Source of the DNA: Sutterella sp. AM11-39
Lineage (GTDB): Bacteria; Pseudomonadota; Gammaproteobacteria; Burkholderiales; Burkholderiaceae_F
Direction: 5' to 3'
Assembly: GCF_003472385.1 (NCBI RefSeq)
Contig: NZ_QRLV01000003.1
Span: 1-64,000 of the forward strand
Length of the DNA: 64,000 nt
Both the position numbers and the translations under genes were made by a program. This document shows, one piece after another, positions 51,574-61,692 of the stretch. The notes beneath the pieces were generated by a model. The model saw only the letters and a list, made by a program, of their open reading frames with translations, ran no database searches and was not told where the DNA came from. Positions within the stretch are counted from its first letter, which is position 1. Each line of letters opens with the position of its first letter.

Positions 51574-51649
51574 TGGAGCGGGAGACGAGTCTCGAACTCG
51601 CGACCTCAACCTTGGCAAGGTTGCGCTCTACCAACTGAGCTACTCCCGC
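51574..51649 (-). tRNA. tRNA-Gly(GCC), copy 2
   Basis: Same 76-base sequence as copy 1, 45 bases away from it on the minus strand. Confidence 0.97.
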
Positions 51650-51682
51650 ATTCAAAGATGCGTCATCTTCCAGAGAAAAGCT

Positions 51683-51756
51683 TGGAGGCGCGAAGCGGAA
51701 TCGAACCGCTGTAGACGGATTTGCAATCCGTTGCATAACCACTTTGCTATCGCGCC
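51683..51756 (-). tRNA. tRNA-Cys(GCA)
   Basis: On the minus strand a 74-base tRNA: acceptor GGCGCGA/TCGCGCC, anticodon GCA in the loop TTGCAAA, T-loop GTTCGATTC, CCA encoded. It lies between tRNA-Gly copies, a frequent grouping in proteobacteria. Confidence 0.97.
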
Positions 51757-51788
51757 ATCCGTCTATACGCCTTTGGGACGCTAGCTTT

Positions 51789-51864
51789 TGGAGCGGGAGA
51801 CGAGTCTCGAACTCGCGACCTCAACCTTGGCAAGGTTGCGCTCTACCAACTGAGCTACTCCCGC
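51789..51864 (-). tRNA. tRNA-Gly(GCC), copy 3
   Basis: Same sequence as copies 1 and 2. As the first gene of the minus-strand tRNA cluster it should follow the shared promoter. Confidence 0.97.
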
Positions 51865-51981
51865 GTTCTCTCGAAGAGAATGCGCATTTTACAGGTGTAA
51901 TCGCTTCTGTCAAGCGGTTTTGAAAAAAAATTTTCCGACACGAAAAAATTTCTAAGAAAATCAGTACGGGAATTTGCATTT

Positions 51982-51995
51982 TTGATTTCTATCAA
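51982..51995 (+). promoter_or_regulatory. Perfect FNR-type palindrome upstream of ansB
   Basis: TTGATTTCTATCAA matches the FNR consensus TTGAT-N4-ATCAA exactly, about 200 bases before the asparaginase start. A weak -10-like TTTAAC lies about 25 bases on, in reach of class II activation. The divergent tRNA cluster is on the other side. Confidence 0.65.
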
Positions 51996-52194
51996 GAACT
52001 GATACTGATTTAACAAAACGAAGTAGATCCCGTGCTTTAGATTCACTAAGTAGTTTTGCGTAGGACGCATTAGTTAAGAGTTCGAAGCGAAACTGAATAA
52101 ATTTCATATGCCCGCGGTTTGCGACAGGACTCTGTCGGTGTTCGCAGGCGTGTGAATACTCACCAAAACATTTTTTTGAGAGAGAGAAACAAAA

Positions 52195-53247
52195 ATGCGC
52201 TTGGTTAAGAAGTCTCTGCTTGCCGCTGCTATCGCTACCGCTTGCGGTGCCGCCATGGCTGCCTCTTTGCCGCAGATCGAAGTGCTCGCCACGGGCGGCA
52301 CGATTGCCGGTTCCGGCAATTCGGCAACGGGTTCCGCTTACACGGCCGGTAAGGTGAGCGTCAACCATCTGGTTGCCGCTGTTCCGCAGCTTGCTGACAT
52401 CGCTGTGGTTACTCCCAAGCAGGTTGTTCAGATCGGTTCGCAGGACATGACCGACGACGTGTGGCTCAAGCTTGCCAAGACCATCAACGCTGACTGCAGC
52501 AAGGTCGACGGCTTCGTGATCACGCACGGCACGGACACGATGGAAGAAACCGCTTACTTCCTGAACCTGACTGTCAAGTGCAAGAAGCCCGTGGTGCTCG
52601 TTGGCGCCATGCTCCCCTCCACCGGTCTCGGTGCTGACGGTCCCCGTAACCTCTACAACGCTGTTCTGACGGCCGCCACGAAGGAAACGGCTAAGCAGGG
52701 TGTTGTGGTTGCCATGAACAACATCGTTGTCGGCGCCCGCGACTTGATGAAGTCCAACACGGTTCAGCCCGAAACCTTCGTCGCCGCCAACTTCGGTAAG
52801 GTCGGCACGATCTTCAACAACAAGGTGACGTACGAATCCACCTCGCTGCGTCCGCACACCTACCAGACCCCGTTTGACGTTTCCAAGATCGAAACGCTTC
52901 CGAAGGTTGGCATCGTCTACAACCATGGTGGCGTGGAAGGCATCCAGGCTCAGGCTCTGGTTGACGCCGGTTACGCCGGTATCGTGAACGCCGGTGTCGG
53001 TAACGGCAACATCCACAAGAGCATCTTCCCGATCCTTGAAAAGGCTGCCAAGAGCGGCATTGCCGTGGTTCGCAGCTCTCGCGTTCCGACGGGCGCCACC
53101 ACCAAGGACGCTGAAGTTGACGACGCCAAGTACGGCTTCCTGTCCTCCGGCACGCTCAACCCGCAGAAGGCTCGCGTCCTGCTGCAGTTGGGTCTGACGA
53201 AGACCAAGGACGTCAAGAAGCTTCAGGAATACTTCGACAAGTACTAA
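52195..53247 (+). CDS. ansB: Type II L-asparaginase, periplasmic
   Basis: A 350-residue asparaginase with a 22-residue signal peptide (AIATACGAAMA). The catalytic Thr lies in LATGGTIAG near 31-39 and the second motif is ITHGTDTMEET near 121. It hydrolyses asparagine to aspartate and ammonia in the periplasm; aspartate can be turned to fumarate for anaerobic respiration. A perfect FNR-type box upstream points to anaerobic induction, as known for E. coli ansB. Confidence 0.95.
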   Translation: MRLVKKSLLAAAIATACGAAMAASLPQIEVLATGGTIAGSGNSATGSAYTAGKVSVNHLVAAVPQLADIAVVTPKQVVQIGSQDMTDDVWLKLAKTINADCSKVDGFVITHGTDTMEETAYFLNLTVKCKKPVVLVGAMLPSTGLGADGPRNLYNAVLTAATKETAKQGVVVAMNNIVVGARDLMKSNTVQPETFVAANFGKVGTIFNNKVTYESTSLRPHTYQTPFDVSKIETLPKVGIVYNHGGVEGIQAQALVDAGYAGIVNAGVGNGNIHKSIFPILEKAAKSGIAVVRSSRVPTGATTKDAEVDDAKYGFLSSGTLNPQKARVLLQLGLTKTKDVKKLQEYFDKY

Positions 53248-53296
53248 TCTGCTTGTGATCGGACCTCGGAGGAGGTCCTGCTGAAGTGACGAAAAA

Positions 53297-53330
53297 GGCG
53301 CAAAGGCGAAAATGCCGATGCGCCTTTTTT
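53297..53330 (+). terminator. Terminator between ansB and the MFS gene
   Basis: Arms GGCGCA and TGCGCC are followed by T6 on the plus strand and preceded by A5, so it may work in both directions between the convergent genes. Confidence 0.75.
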
Positions 53331-53348
53331 CGTGGCTACAAAAGGAAT

Positions 53349-54590
53349 TCACGGTTGTTTTTGCGCGGACTTGTGAAGCCGCATGTTCATGGCGATGAGC
53401 CACAGAGAGATTGTCAGAAGCCCGAAACCTGCAATTGCCAGATCGTAAAGTGCGCCGTTACCGAAGAGCAAAGGCACCAGCAATGCGGAACACAGCGCAA
53501 AGAAAATCGTCTGCACGAAGCTTTGCATGGAAGCGGCCAGACCTCGGGATTGCGGCAAGAAGTCCATGGCAATCAGGGCCATGCCTGGACGAACGATACC
53601 GATGCCGATGGTGTAGATCATCAAGGGCAGAACAGCCCAGACGATGCCTTCGGGCAACAAGCCCGACATGGTGCACAAGGCAAAGACGCCAGCGGCAAAC
53701 ATCACGCAAAAGCCCACTCGGATTGTTCCTTGTGTGCTCAGACGGCCGGCAATGCGAGCCGAAATCCAGCTGCCGATGACGGTGCCGGAGACCATCGGCA
53801 AAAAGAGTTTCCAAAATTCATCCGGCGACAAATGCATGACTTCCACGCACCAGTCCGCCGCTCCGGCAATGAAAACGCCCTGTCCCAGAAAGGCTACGGC
53901 AAGCGCAGTGTTTGCTGTCATAAAGGCACCGTGCCGCGCCGCTGAGGCGTAGTTGGAAAGTAGTGTTCCCAGGCGGGGCGACATGCGTTTTTCCTTGGGC
54001 AGCGTCTCGGGCAGAAACAAGAGACAAAGAACTGCAAGAACTGCGCTGATGAAGGTCAGAATATAGAAGTGACTTTCCCAGGAAAGGTGGGTGGCGACGA
54101 TGCCGCCGATTACCGGAGCCAGCGCCGGGCCAAAACCGAAGACCATGGATACGTAGGCCATCAGCATCTGTGCTTTCGGTCCGCCGAAAAGGTCACGAAT
54201 GACGGCCATTCCGATCACCATGCCGCAGCCGGCAAAAATGCCCTGACACAAACGCCAGAGAACAAGCATCGAGAGAGAATCGGAAGTGGCAGCGCCGAGA
54301 CTTGAGGCCGAAAAACACAAGAAGCCCGTGACCATCGTGAGCTTACGGCCGAACATGTCCGAAATGGTTCCATAGAAAAGCGTCATGACGGCAAAACCCG
54401 CGAGGTAGGAGGAAAGCGTCATTTGGACACCTGCCAGATCGGAGCCGAAGGCTTGAGCCATTTGGTGGAAACTCGGCAGGTACATGTCGGTGGCAAACGG
54501 GCCGATCATGGAACAGGCCGCCAGAAGCCAGGAGAGCAGGTGTGTGTTGACTTTGTCGGGATTGTCGACCGGTTGGAAGGAGATGCGCAT
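53349..54590 (-). CDS. Bcr/CflA-type multidrug exporter (MFS)
   Basis: A 413-residue transporter with 12 membrane segments. The first is followed by FATDMYLPSFHQMA, and the loop motif GTISDMFGRK is of the drug:H+ antiporter kind (DHA1, Bcr/CflA). It probably exports toxic compounds; substrate unknown. ATG 54590 is chosen; the longer frame adds a non-membrane stretch. Confidence 0.88.
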   Translation of the reverse strand: MRISFQPVDNPDKVNTHLLSWLLAACSMIGPFATDMYLPSFHQMAQAFGSDLAGVQMTLSSYLAGFAVMTLFYGTISDMFGRKLTMVTGFLCFSASSLGAATSDSLSMLVLWRLCQGIFAGCGMVIGMAVIRDLFGGPKAQMLMAYVSMVFGFGPALAPVIGGIVATHLSWESHFYILTFISAVLAVLCLLFLPETLPKEKRMSPRLGTLLSNYASAARHGAFMTANTALAVAFLGQGVFIAGAADWCVEVMHLSPDEFWKLFLPMVSGTVIGSWISARIAGRLSTQGTIRVGFCVMFAAGVFALCTMSGLLPEGIVWAVLPLMIYTIGIGIVRPGMALIAMDFLPQSRGLAASMQSFVQTIFFALCSALLVPLLFGNGALYDLAIAGFGLLTISLWLIAMNMRLHKSAQKQP

Positions 54591-54823
54591 TTTCTTTTTG
54601 TTCTTCAGTAGGTTGCGCCGCATTGTATCGCAGTGCATTGGCGAAGAAGTTCGCAAGACTAGTGAAGGAAATTTCCATGCGGCAAAGCTCTGAAAGCCGC
54701 ATAATCGGGAAGCTGAGCGTTTTTCAGGTCAAGAAAAGCACGGTGAGATAAAATCCGAAGGCTAAGTTGCGAGTCGTGGGCTTTTTTCAAGCGGCTCGCC
54801 CGACAATTCGAAAAAAAACGGAG

Positions 54824-55114
54824 ATGGATACGGTGTCGTTTTCGAGTGAATTGTTCACCGACAACACCGCTTCTGCTATGACCCAGACTGCAAACGAGAA
54901 AACACCGACTTTTGAAGAGGCGATGGCTGAACTCGAAGCTCTTGTCCGCAAGATGGAAGAGGGCAAGCTTGCTCTCGAAGAGAGCGTGGAAGCCTATACG
55001 CGCGGAACCGAACTGGTGAATCTGTGCCGGGCTAAGCTCGAAGATGCCGAGACTCGCGTTCGCAAACTGGAAGCTCAAAACAACGGCTCGGGCGACACGA
55101 CGGCTTTGCAATAG
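54824..55114 (+). CDS. xseB: Exodeoxyribonuclease VII small subunit
   Basis: A 96-residue XseB. The helical core TFEEAMAELEALVRKMEEGK and LALEESVEAYTRG are diagnostic. It joins XseA to degrade single-stranded DNA. The start is uncertain: ATG 54824 has GGAG too close upstream and ATG 54878 has none. It precedes ispA by 12-15 bases, the common xseB-ispA-dxs order. Confidence 0.9.
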   Translation: MDTVSFSSELFTDNTASAMTQTANEKTPTFEEAMAELEALVRKMEEGKLALEESVEAYTRGTELVNLCRAKLEDAETRVRKLEAQNNGSGDTTALQ

Positions 55115-55129
55115 GGAGGTGTTGCTGTG

Positions 55130-56050
55130 ATGGAAGCTGACAAAGCCGAATTTGAGGTTTGGTCTCGAGAACAACGCGGGCATTTCGAAGGTGTCGCCGA
55201 AGCGGCGCTGGATGCGCGCGAGGGCAGTCTCGGAACGCTCACCGAAGCGATGCGCTATGCTGTTTTGGACGGCGGCAAACGAATGCGCGCCATGCTTGTG
55301 TACGCAGCCGGTCGTCTGACGCAGGCGCGTGAAAGCGATCTGGACGAACTTGCGCTCGCGGTGGAATACGTTCACGGATACTCTCTGGTGCACGATGATA
55401 TGCCCGCCATGGACAACGATGTCCTGCGGCGCGGCAAACCCACGGCTCACGTGAAATACGGCGAAGCGGTGGCAATGCTAGCGGGCGACGCGCTGCAGCC
55501 CGAAGCTTTCCTGCGCATTGCCCGAACGCAGGTGGCTCCCGCCGTCAAGGTTAGGCTCATGCAGGAGCTTGCCTATTCGAGCGGGCGCGATGGCATGTGC
55601 GGCGGGCAGGCAATTGACCTTCTGAGCGTAGGAAAGAGCCTCAACGAGGCTTCATTGCGCCATATGCACAGTCTCAAGACGGGCGCTCTGATTCTGGCTA
55701 GCGTTCGAATGGGCGCGCTTGCCGGCAAGCCGGAACTTTTTGCCGCCGCTGAGTTCGAACTCAATCGTTACGCTAAGGCTCTGGGACTGGCTTTTCAGGT
55801 GATTGATGACATTTTGGATGTCACGGCCGACACGGCGACGCTCGGTAAAACTTCCGGCAAGGATGACGCCCACGACAAACCCACGTTCGTCTCGCTGATG
55901 GGGCTTGACGCGGCTCGCAAACTCGCCCGCGAAATGGAACACGAAGCCGGAGCGGCTCTGCAGATACTGGCTGCCAAAGGCTGTTTTGAAGATATGGCAC
56001 TTCGTCTTTTGGCCGGCGCCGCCGCTTTTGTGACCAACAGGAAATATTGA
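55130..56050 (+). CDS. ispA: Farnesyl diphosphate synthase
   Basis: A 306-residue prenyl synthase that builds FPP from IPP and DMAPP. The first Asp-rich motif is DDMPAMDND and the second DDILD. GGGAGG lies nine bases before ATG 55130 (six before GTG 55127, also possible). The stop overlaps the dxs start by one base. Confidence 0.94.
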   Translation: MEADKAEFEVWSREQRGHFEGVAEAALDAREGSLGTLTEAMRYAVLDGGKRMRAMLVYAAGRLTQARESDLDELALAVEYVHGYSLVHDDMPAMDNDVLRRGKPTAHVKYGEAVAMLAGDALQPEAFLRIARTQVAPAVKVRLMQELAYSSGRDGMCGGQAIDLLSVGKSLNEASLRHMHSLKTGALILASVRMGALAGKPELFAAAEFELNRYAKALGLAFQVIDDILDVTADTATLGKTSGKDDAHDKPTFVSLMGLDAARKLAREMEHEAGAALQILAAKGCFEDMALRLLAGAAAFVTNRKY

Positions 56051-57972
56051 TGGATCAGCGAGATACGACGCAGGTGGCGCGCATGCTCACGCCTGACGAA
56101 CGAAAGGAAATGCTGGAGTCGATCAATTCTCCGGCCGATCTGCGCAAGCTTCCCGTCGAAGAGCTTCCGGTGCTCGCGCGCGCACTTCGCGATTTCATGG
56201 TCGAAAGCGTCAGCAAGACGGGCGGTCACTTGTCGAGTTCGCTCGGTGCCACGGAATTGGCAATCGCGCTTCATTACGTTTTCAACACCCCCGAAGACGC
56301 CATTGTTTGGGACGTTGGCCACCAGGCTTATGCCCACAAGATTCTCACCGGCAGGCGCGATGCGATGGCCACGCTGCGCCAGACCGACGGCATTTCCGGG
56401 TTTCCGAAGCGCAGCGAAAGCCCGTACGACGCCTTCGGTACGGCGCATTCCTCGACATCAATTTCTGCCGCACTCGGTATGGCTGTTGCTGACAGCCTCA
56501 ATGGCAAGAAGGACCGCTGGCACATCGCAGTGATCGGTGACGGTGCTCTTACGGGTGGTATGGCCGTGGAAGCGCTCAATCACGCGGGTGTCTACAAGAA
56601 GGACCTCAAGCTACTTATCATTCTCAACGACAACGACCACTCGATTTCGCCTCCGGCAGGAGCGCTGTCGGGACATCTGGCCAAGCTCGTGAGCACGGCG
56701 CCCGTCTGGAAGGCTCGTGAGATCTCGAAGTCCATCCTCAAGCCAGTGCCGCTCCTGTGGGACTTTGCCAAACGCGTGGAAAAGCAGACGGTCAATTTTC
56801 TGTCTCCGCCCTCAACGCTTTTTTCGAGTTTTGACATCAATTACTTTGGTCCGATTGACGGTCACGACGTGACCGGGCTTGTGAGCTTTCTAAAGAACCT
56901 GAAGGCGCTTGACGGTCCGATCGTTTTGCACGTCAAGACGAAGAAGGGAAAAGGGTATAAGCCTGCCGAAGACGATCCGACGCTCTATCACGGTGTGGGC
57001 AAGTTTGATCCTGTCGTGGGCATTCAACCGTCTGTCGCACCCCCGAAGAAGACCTACACGCAACTGTTTTCAGACTGGATCTGCGACACAGCTGAACGTG
57101 ACAAGACGCTTTATGCGATTACGCCTGCGATGCGCGAAGGCTCCGGTCTGGTGGAATTCGAAAAGAGATTTCCCGAACGCTACCGCGATGTGGCCATTGC
57201 CGAGCAGCATGCAGTGACGTTTGCCGCGGGGCTGGCCTGTGCGGGCATTCACCCGGTGGTGGCGATCTATTCGACGTTCGCACAGCGCGCCTACGATCAG
57301 ATCGTGCACGATGTTGCTATCCAGAATCTGCCGGTGCTCTTTGCGATCGATCGCGCGGGCTTGGTGGGTGCCGACGGACGCACGCACCACGGCCTCTTTG
57401 ACATTGCATTCCTGCGGTCGTTGCCGAATATGACGGTGATCACGCCGAGCGATGAAAACGAAATGCGTTTGCTGTTGAACACCGCTTGGACACTGCAAAC
57501 GCCGGTGGCTGTGCGTTACCCGCGAGGAACAGGACCTGGGGCGGAAGTCACGGCCGACACTGAGACGGTCGAAATCGGCAAGAGCAAGACAGTGCGGACG
57601 ACTTCGGCTCCCAAGGGCAAGCGCGTGGCGATTCTGGCCTTCGGTTCCATGGTCTGGCGCCTGACTGAAGTAGCTGAGGCGCTTGACGCAACGCTCGTCG
57701 ACATGCGCTTTGTCAAGCCTCTTGACGAAGAAGCGGTGCTCAAGGCCGCTGCCGAGCATGACTTGCTGGTGACTGCCGAAGAGGGCATCAAGGCGGGCGG
57801 CGCGGGTTCTGCCGTGCTCGAAGTCTTGAGCGAGGCCGGTCAAACGACGCGTACGCTCATATTCGGCATTCCCGACGCCTTTATAGATCACGGCAACACC
57901 GAAGTGCTGATGGCCCGCAGTGGTCTCGATCCGGCACATGTTCGTGCCAAGATCGAAGCGGCTCTGTCTTAA
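56050..57972 (+). CDS. dxs: 1-deoxy-D-xylulose-5-phosphate synthase
   Basis: A 640-residue thiamine-diphosphate enzyme that opens the MEP pathway. The ThDP motif is GDGALTGG and then [16 protein letters not shown] and [13 protein letters not shown] are conserved. It makes the precursor for IspG, encoded at 8.6 kb, and for IspA, encoded just upstream with a one-base overlap. Confidence 0.97.
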   Translation: MDQRDTTQVARMLTPDERKEMLESINSPADLRKLPVEELPVLARALRDFMVESVSKTGGHLSSSLGATELAIALHYVFNTPEDAIVWDVGHQAYAHKILTGRRDAMATLRQTDGISGFPKRSESPYDAFGTAHSSTSISAALGMAVADSLNGKKDRWHIAVIGDGALTGGMAVEALNHAGVYKKDLKLLIILNDNDHSISPPAGALSGHLAKLVSTAPVWKAREISKSILKPVPLLWDFAKRVEKQTVNFLSPPSTLFSSFDINYFGPIDGHDVTGLVSFLKNLKALDGPIVLHVKTKKGKGYKPAEDDPTLYHGVGKFDPVVGIQPSVAPPKKTYTQLFSDWICDTAERDKTLYAITPAMREGSGLVEFEKRFPERYRDVAIAEQHAVTFAAGLACAGIHPVVAIYSTFAQRAYDQIVHDVAIQNLPVLFAIDRAGLVGADGRTHHGLFDIAFLRSLPNMTVITPSDENEMRLLLNTAWTLQTPVAVRYPRGTGPGAEVTADTETVEIGKSKTVRTTSAPKGKRVAILAFGSMVWRLTEVAEALDATLVDMRFVKPLDEEAVLKAAAEHDLLVTAEEGIKAGGAGSAVLEVLSEAGQTTRTLIFGIPDAFIDHGNTEVLMARSGLDPAHVRAKIEAALS

Positions 57973-58077
57973 GCGAAACCAAGTGTTTCAGGGGCGGACA
58001 TTTGCAAAAGTGCCATCCCGTTGACCGCCTATAATCGGGCAAAAGAAGATCGATCCATAGCAGATTGAGGGAGTTTT

Positions 58078-59088
58078 ATGCCCACCGTTGAAAAGAGCGT
58101 CAGTCTTAAGTCCTACAACACATTTGCGGTTGATGTCAGCGCGCAATATTTCGCCCAAGTCTGCACGCCCGAGGACATTCGTTCGGTGCTTGCCGATCCG
58201 CGCTACGGGCAGCTTCCCCGATTTGTGCTCGGAGGCGGCTCGAATACGCTCTTTACCAAGGACTTCGAAGGTCTCGTGCTGCACATGAATGGCGGCACGA
58301 TCGAGGTGACGGACGAAAACGACAGATTCTATTTCGTCAAGGTGTCGGCCGGCATCGTATGGGATGATTTCGTGCGGCATGCAATTGAAAGCGGTTGGTA
58401 CGGCATTGAAAATCTGGCGGCAATTCCCGGCACGGTCGGCGGTGCGGCGGTGCAGAACATCGGCGCCTACGGCGTTGAAGTGGCCGAGCATATCGTTGAA
58501 GTCGAATGCTTCGATCCCGATCGCCGAGCCATGCGCGTGTTGTCGGCCGAAGATTGCGACTACGGTTATCGCGCAAGTCGCTTTAAGACGACCGAAAAGA
58601 ATCTGATCGTCACGTCCGTTCTTTTTGCGCTCTCAAAGACGTTTAACCCCGTTTACGGGTACAAGGAGCTCGAAGCCATTTTCGGCGATCGCCGTCCCGA
58701 ATCCGCCAAGGAACTTGAAGAGGCCGTGCGTGCGGTGCGTGCACGCAAGCTACCCGATCCCAAGGTCCTTCCCAATGCCGGCAGTTTCTTTAAAAACCCG
58801 GTGGTTACGCGCACCAAGATGCTGCATCTGCTCGAAGAGACGCCGTCTCTTGTGAGCTACCCTTTAGGCGGAGCTCGCGCCAAAATAGCCGCGGGCTGGC
58901 TCATTGAGGCTTGCGGCCTTAAGGGCAAGCGCATGGGGCAGGCGGGTGTTTACGAACGTCAGGCGCTCATCCTCGTCAACTATGGCGGCGCGACCGGTGC
59001 CGAAATCAAAGCTCTTGCCGAAGAAGTGGCACGCAACGTCAAGTACCGCTTTGGTGTGGAACTCGAACCCGAACCCGTCATCCTTTGA
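58078..59088 (+). CDS. murB: UDP-N-acetylenolpyruvoylglucosamine reductase
   Basis: A 336-residue MurB, type I, reducing the enolpyruvyl group in UDP-MurNAc synthesis. FAD-binding features are LGGGSNTLF and LAAIPGTVGGAAVQNIGAYG; the proton donor Ser lies in PNAGSFFKNP. ATG 58078 follows GAGGGAG. Confidence 0.96.
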   Translation: MPTVEKSVSLKSYNTFAVDVSAQYFAQVCTPEDIRSVLADPRYGQLPRFVLGGGSNTLFTKDFEGLVLHMNGGTIEVTDENDRFYFVKVSAGIVWDDFVRHAIESGWYGIENLAAIPGTVGGAAVQNIGAYGVEVAEHIVEVECFDPDRRAMRVLSAEDCDYGYRASRFKTTEKNLIVTSVLFALSKTFNPVYGYKELEAIFGDRRPESAKELEEAVRAVRARKLPDPKVLPNAGSFFKNPVVTRTKMLHLLEETPSLVSYPLGGARAKIAAGWLIEACGLKGKRMGQAGVYERQALILVNYGGATGAEIKALAEEVARNVKYRFGVELEPEPVIL

Positions 59089-59255
59089 TCGGTCGGACAT
59101 CATCCGAACGGATGAAATGCTTTGTTACCAACTGACGTTTTGACGTGTGCGTCGGTTGTCATTTATCGCTTCTAAGATTTGTTGAAGGCGTGAGATCGAG
59201 ATCTCGGTCGGTTTCGCCCTGTGATTCAATACAACGAACAAGAAGAATTCCGATC

Positions 59256-59939
59256 ATGTCAATCAAGGCGATGTTGACGCGGCCCGCCGGGGTCGCGCAG
59301 TACACCGTGGGCGAAGAAATCGCCAACGCGGTAACGCACGGCGTGGCGGCTCTGCTTTCGATTGCGGGGCTTGCCGTCCTGGTGGCTTTTGCCGTGTTGT
59401 ATTCGGGCTCTCCCAAGGTTGTGGCTGCGGTGAGCATCTTCGGCGCGAGCATGGTGTTTCTCTACACCGCCTCGACCTTGTATCACTCCATTCCCAATCC
59501 CCGAGCCAAAAAGGTCCTGCAGTATCTGGATCACTCCATGATCTATGTACTGATTGCGGGCTCCTACACGCCGTTTTGCCTGATCACACTTCAGGGTTAC
59601 ACCGGCATCGCGCTGCTGTGCGCGGTGTGGCTTATTGCAATTGCGGGTATTTCGCTGCAGGCCGTACTGCTGCACAAGGCCGACTGGATCAACTGTCTGC
59701 TCTATCTCTCCATGGGGTGGCTAGCAGTCTTTGTCATCGACCCGCTTGTCTCAACGCTTGATTCGACCGGTTTGGCGCTGCTGGTGGCCGGAGGTCTTGC
59801 CTATACGGTCGGTGTTGTTTTCTACATTTTTGAACGAATTCCCTTTTCTCACGCGATCTGGCACACTTTTGTCTTTGCCGGCACGACGCTGCAGTTTTTC
59901 AGCGTCCTCTTTTATGTGATTCCCGGGGTGAATGTTTGA
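59256..59939 (+). CDS. Hemolysin III-family (PAQR-like) membrane protein
   Basis: A 227-residue protein with seven membrane segments. The start YTVGEEIANAVTHG with early Glu and His, STLYHSI, and the C-terminal FSHAIWHTFVFAG are the Hly-III/PAQR metal-site motifs. These proteins may act as ceramidase-like hydrolases; the haemolysin name is historical. ATG 59256 is chosen. The GNAT gene starts inside its stop codon. Confidence 0.9.
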   Translation: MSIKAMLTRPAGVAQYTVGEEIANAVTHGVAALLSIAGLAVLVAFAVLYSGSPKVVAAVSIFGASMVFLYTASTLYHSIPNPRAKKVLQYLDHSMIYVLIAGSYTPFCLITLQGYTGIALLCAVWLIAIAGISLQAVLLHKADWINCLLYLSMGWLAVFVIDPLVSTLDSTGLALLVAGGLAYTVGVVFYIFERIPFSHAIWHTFVFAGTTLQFFSVLFYVIPGVNV

Positions 59940-60571
59940 GCGCAGTGATTTCCGCTTGGCAGGATCAGGACTTTGAAGGCGTTGCCAAGCTTTTTGACGA
60001 ACTGTGGGGCTGGGAGCTCGAAGGCTCCGAACAGGAAAAAAGGGATATTTCCGACTTGTACATTGCGGGCTCGGCTCTGGCCAGCAATCGGTTGCGCGTG
60101 ATTCGCGAAAACGGTGACATTGCCGCCTATCTGGGGTCGGTGTTCTATCAAAATGCTCCGCAGGAGCAGGGGATTCAAAATCCGAGCGCTTTTCGTCAGG
60201 CTGCCGCCGTCATGGAATCGCGCCTGCGTAGCACGCCTTTCGGTCTGGAGTCCGTGGAGTTTAACGATCTCATCAACGAAGCCAACCGTAAGCTCAAGGC
60301 AGACATGATTGCCAAAGGCTTTGAATGGCAGGGCGAGCTTAAGCTTTTGATGACGTCGCCTTTGTACCAGGGGCGGGGTATGGCTCGCCTTCTGATCGAC
60401 GATACGTTTGACGAAATGCGTCGCCGCGGCATCCGGAACGTGATCCTCTACACCGATTCGCACTGCAACTGGCAGTATTACGAAAAGACGGGCTGGACGC
60501 TTGCAGCCGAGCATGAGTGGAGCTTCAGGGAGGAGCCCATTCGGGCGCTGGCCTACTGGAAAACAATTTGA
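59936..60571 (+). CDS. GNAT-family N-acetyltransferase
   Basis: A 211-residue acetyltransferase. The acetyl-CoA loop is SPLYQGRGMARLLID near 140-154, followed by VILYTDSHCNWQYYEKTGW, the C-terminal GNAT part. The substrate is unknown. It begins at TTG 59936, overlapping the hemolysin III stop by four bases, so translation is likely coupled. Confidence 0.82.
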   Translation: MSAVISAWQDQDFEGVAKLFDELWGWELEGSEQEKRDISDLYIAGSALASNRLRVIRENGDIAAYLGSVFYQNAPQEQGIQNPSAFRQAAAVMESRLRSTPFGLESVEFNDLINEANRKLKADMIAKGFEWQGELKLLMTSPLYQGRGMARLLIDDTFDEMRRRGIRNVILYTDSHCNWQYYEKTGWTLAAEHEWSFREEPIRALAYWKTI

Positions 60572-60578
60572 CGAATCG

Positions 60579-60605
60579 AAAAACCCGAGACCTGAAAATC
60601 TCGGG
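60579..60605. terminator. Bidirectional terminator
   Basis: Arms CCCGAGA (60584-60590) and TCTCGGG (60599-60605) with an A tract left and a T tract right, between convergent genes. Confidence 0.75.
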
Positions 60606-60632
60606 TTTGCGGTATCGGAAGGTCAGATTGCA

Positions 60633-61199
60633 CTAGCGAGCCTGTCGCATCTCCAGATAGAACGGGCCGAGGATCTGCGCATAACTTTCCACGGTAAACG
60701 ACAGTTTTTCGGGGTTGTCGATGTACTGCAGGGGATCGGTTGCAAGACTGCCGTCGTAGGCAAGCTTCAGGAATTCGGCTTCGCGCGTAGCCTTCTTGCC
60801 GTCCTGCCAGACGTAGTCGTTGTATTGTCCGCCGAGATCAAACCCCGAGCCGTCGCTCTTGACCACAAACTGCGCGCGGTACTTGATGTCATCAAACTCG
60901 AAGAGCTCACGCATACGCTTGATGGTGCGGGAATTTTCCAGAATGGTATTGTTGAGATCCAGTAAATCCTGAGCGGAACATTCGAACTGCACCACCACGG
61001 GCTTGCCGTCTTCTTTGATTTCAGTCCATTTCTGAGTTCCCTTTTTGCAGGCGGCCCAGACGTCGAGCACATCGCCCATATTGGCGGCAGGACTGTATTC
61101 TGGAAGCACCGTATCGTGAACGAGTTTGGTGTTGACGGAGCTGCAGGCCGCAAGCGTGAGAACGGCTGCCGCAACGGGCACAAATTTCAGCAGTTGCAT
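60633..61199 (-). CDS. Lipoprotein, unknown function
   Basis: A 188-residue lipoprotein with lipobox LAAC (Cys at 19). The mature part has two Cys (WAACKKG, FECSAQD) and no recognised domain. It is probably co-transcribed with the small gene upstream. Confidence 0.65.
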   Translation of the reverse strand: MQLLKFVPVAAAVLTLAACSSVNTKLVHDTVLPEYSPAANMGDVLDVWAACKKGTQKWTEIKEDGKPVVVQFECSAQDLLDLNNTILENSRTIKRMRELFEFDDIKYRAQFVVKSDGSGFDLGGQYNDYVWQDGKKATREAEFLKLAYDGSLATDPLQYIDNPEKLSFTVESYAQILGPFYLEMRQAR

Positions 61200-61211
61200 G
61201 GCTTTTTAAAC

Positions 61212-61499
61212 TTAAGCGGAAGGTTCGGAATCGGCGTCTTTGGCGGGAAGTGCAAAGGGCATGCACTTAGGCCAGGCGGTAAGTTCGTTGTCGTCTTCTA
61301 CGGTCTCAAGCGCGGCGGGACCGTCGTAAGCCGTGTTGACGGCGTAGTTGAGCTTGGCATAGGTAAGCGTTACTTCGTGCTCGAGAACGCCCTGGGCCTT
61401 GCGGGGATCTTCGCGAAGAAGACGAACGGCCTCTTCGAGGGTTTCAAGTGCGTCTTCAAGCGTGGCGGCGAACCATTCGGACTGAATGCGGTCTGACAT
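61212..61499 (-). CDS. Conserved small helical protein
   Basis: A 95-residue protein with an N-terminal helical half (ATLEDALETLEEAVRLLRED) and a Pro/Ala-rich acidic tail. Family unknown. It stands 12 bases upstream of the lipoprotein gene. ATG 61499 is chosen. Confidence 0.6.
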   Translation of the reverse strand: MSDRIQSEWFAATLEDALETLEEAVRLLREDPRKAQGVLEHEVTLTYAKLNYAVNTAYDGPAALETVEDDNELTAWPKCMPFALPAKDADSEPSA

Positions 61500-61692
61500 G
61501 GGAAGGTTCCTGTTTGAAAAAACTGTCAGCTCCGCAGTGTACCCGTGCAACCCAAAGCAAGCCTTAAGGCAACGGTTTCCGATTTACTCTGCAACTTGCG
61601 CGGATCGGGCACGCTTTTCGGATTATTCCAAAGACCTCGAACAAGTTCCGTACCTAGACTTCTCTCATCTGAATTCTTTTCAGGAGCGAGAG

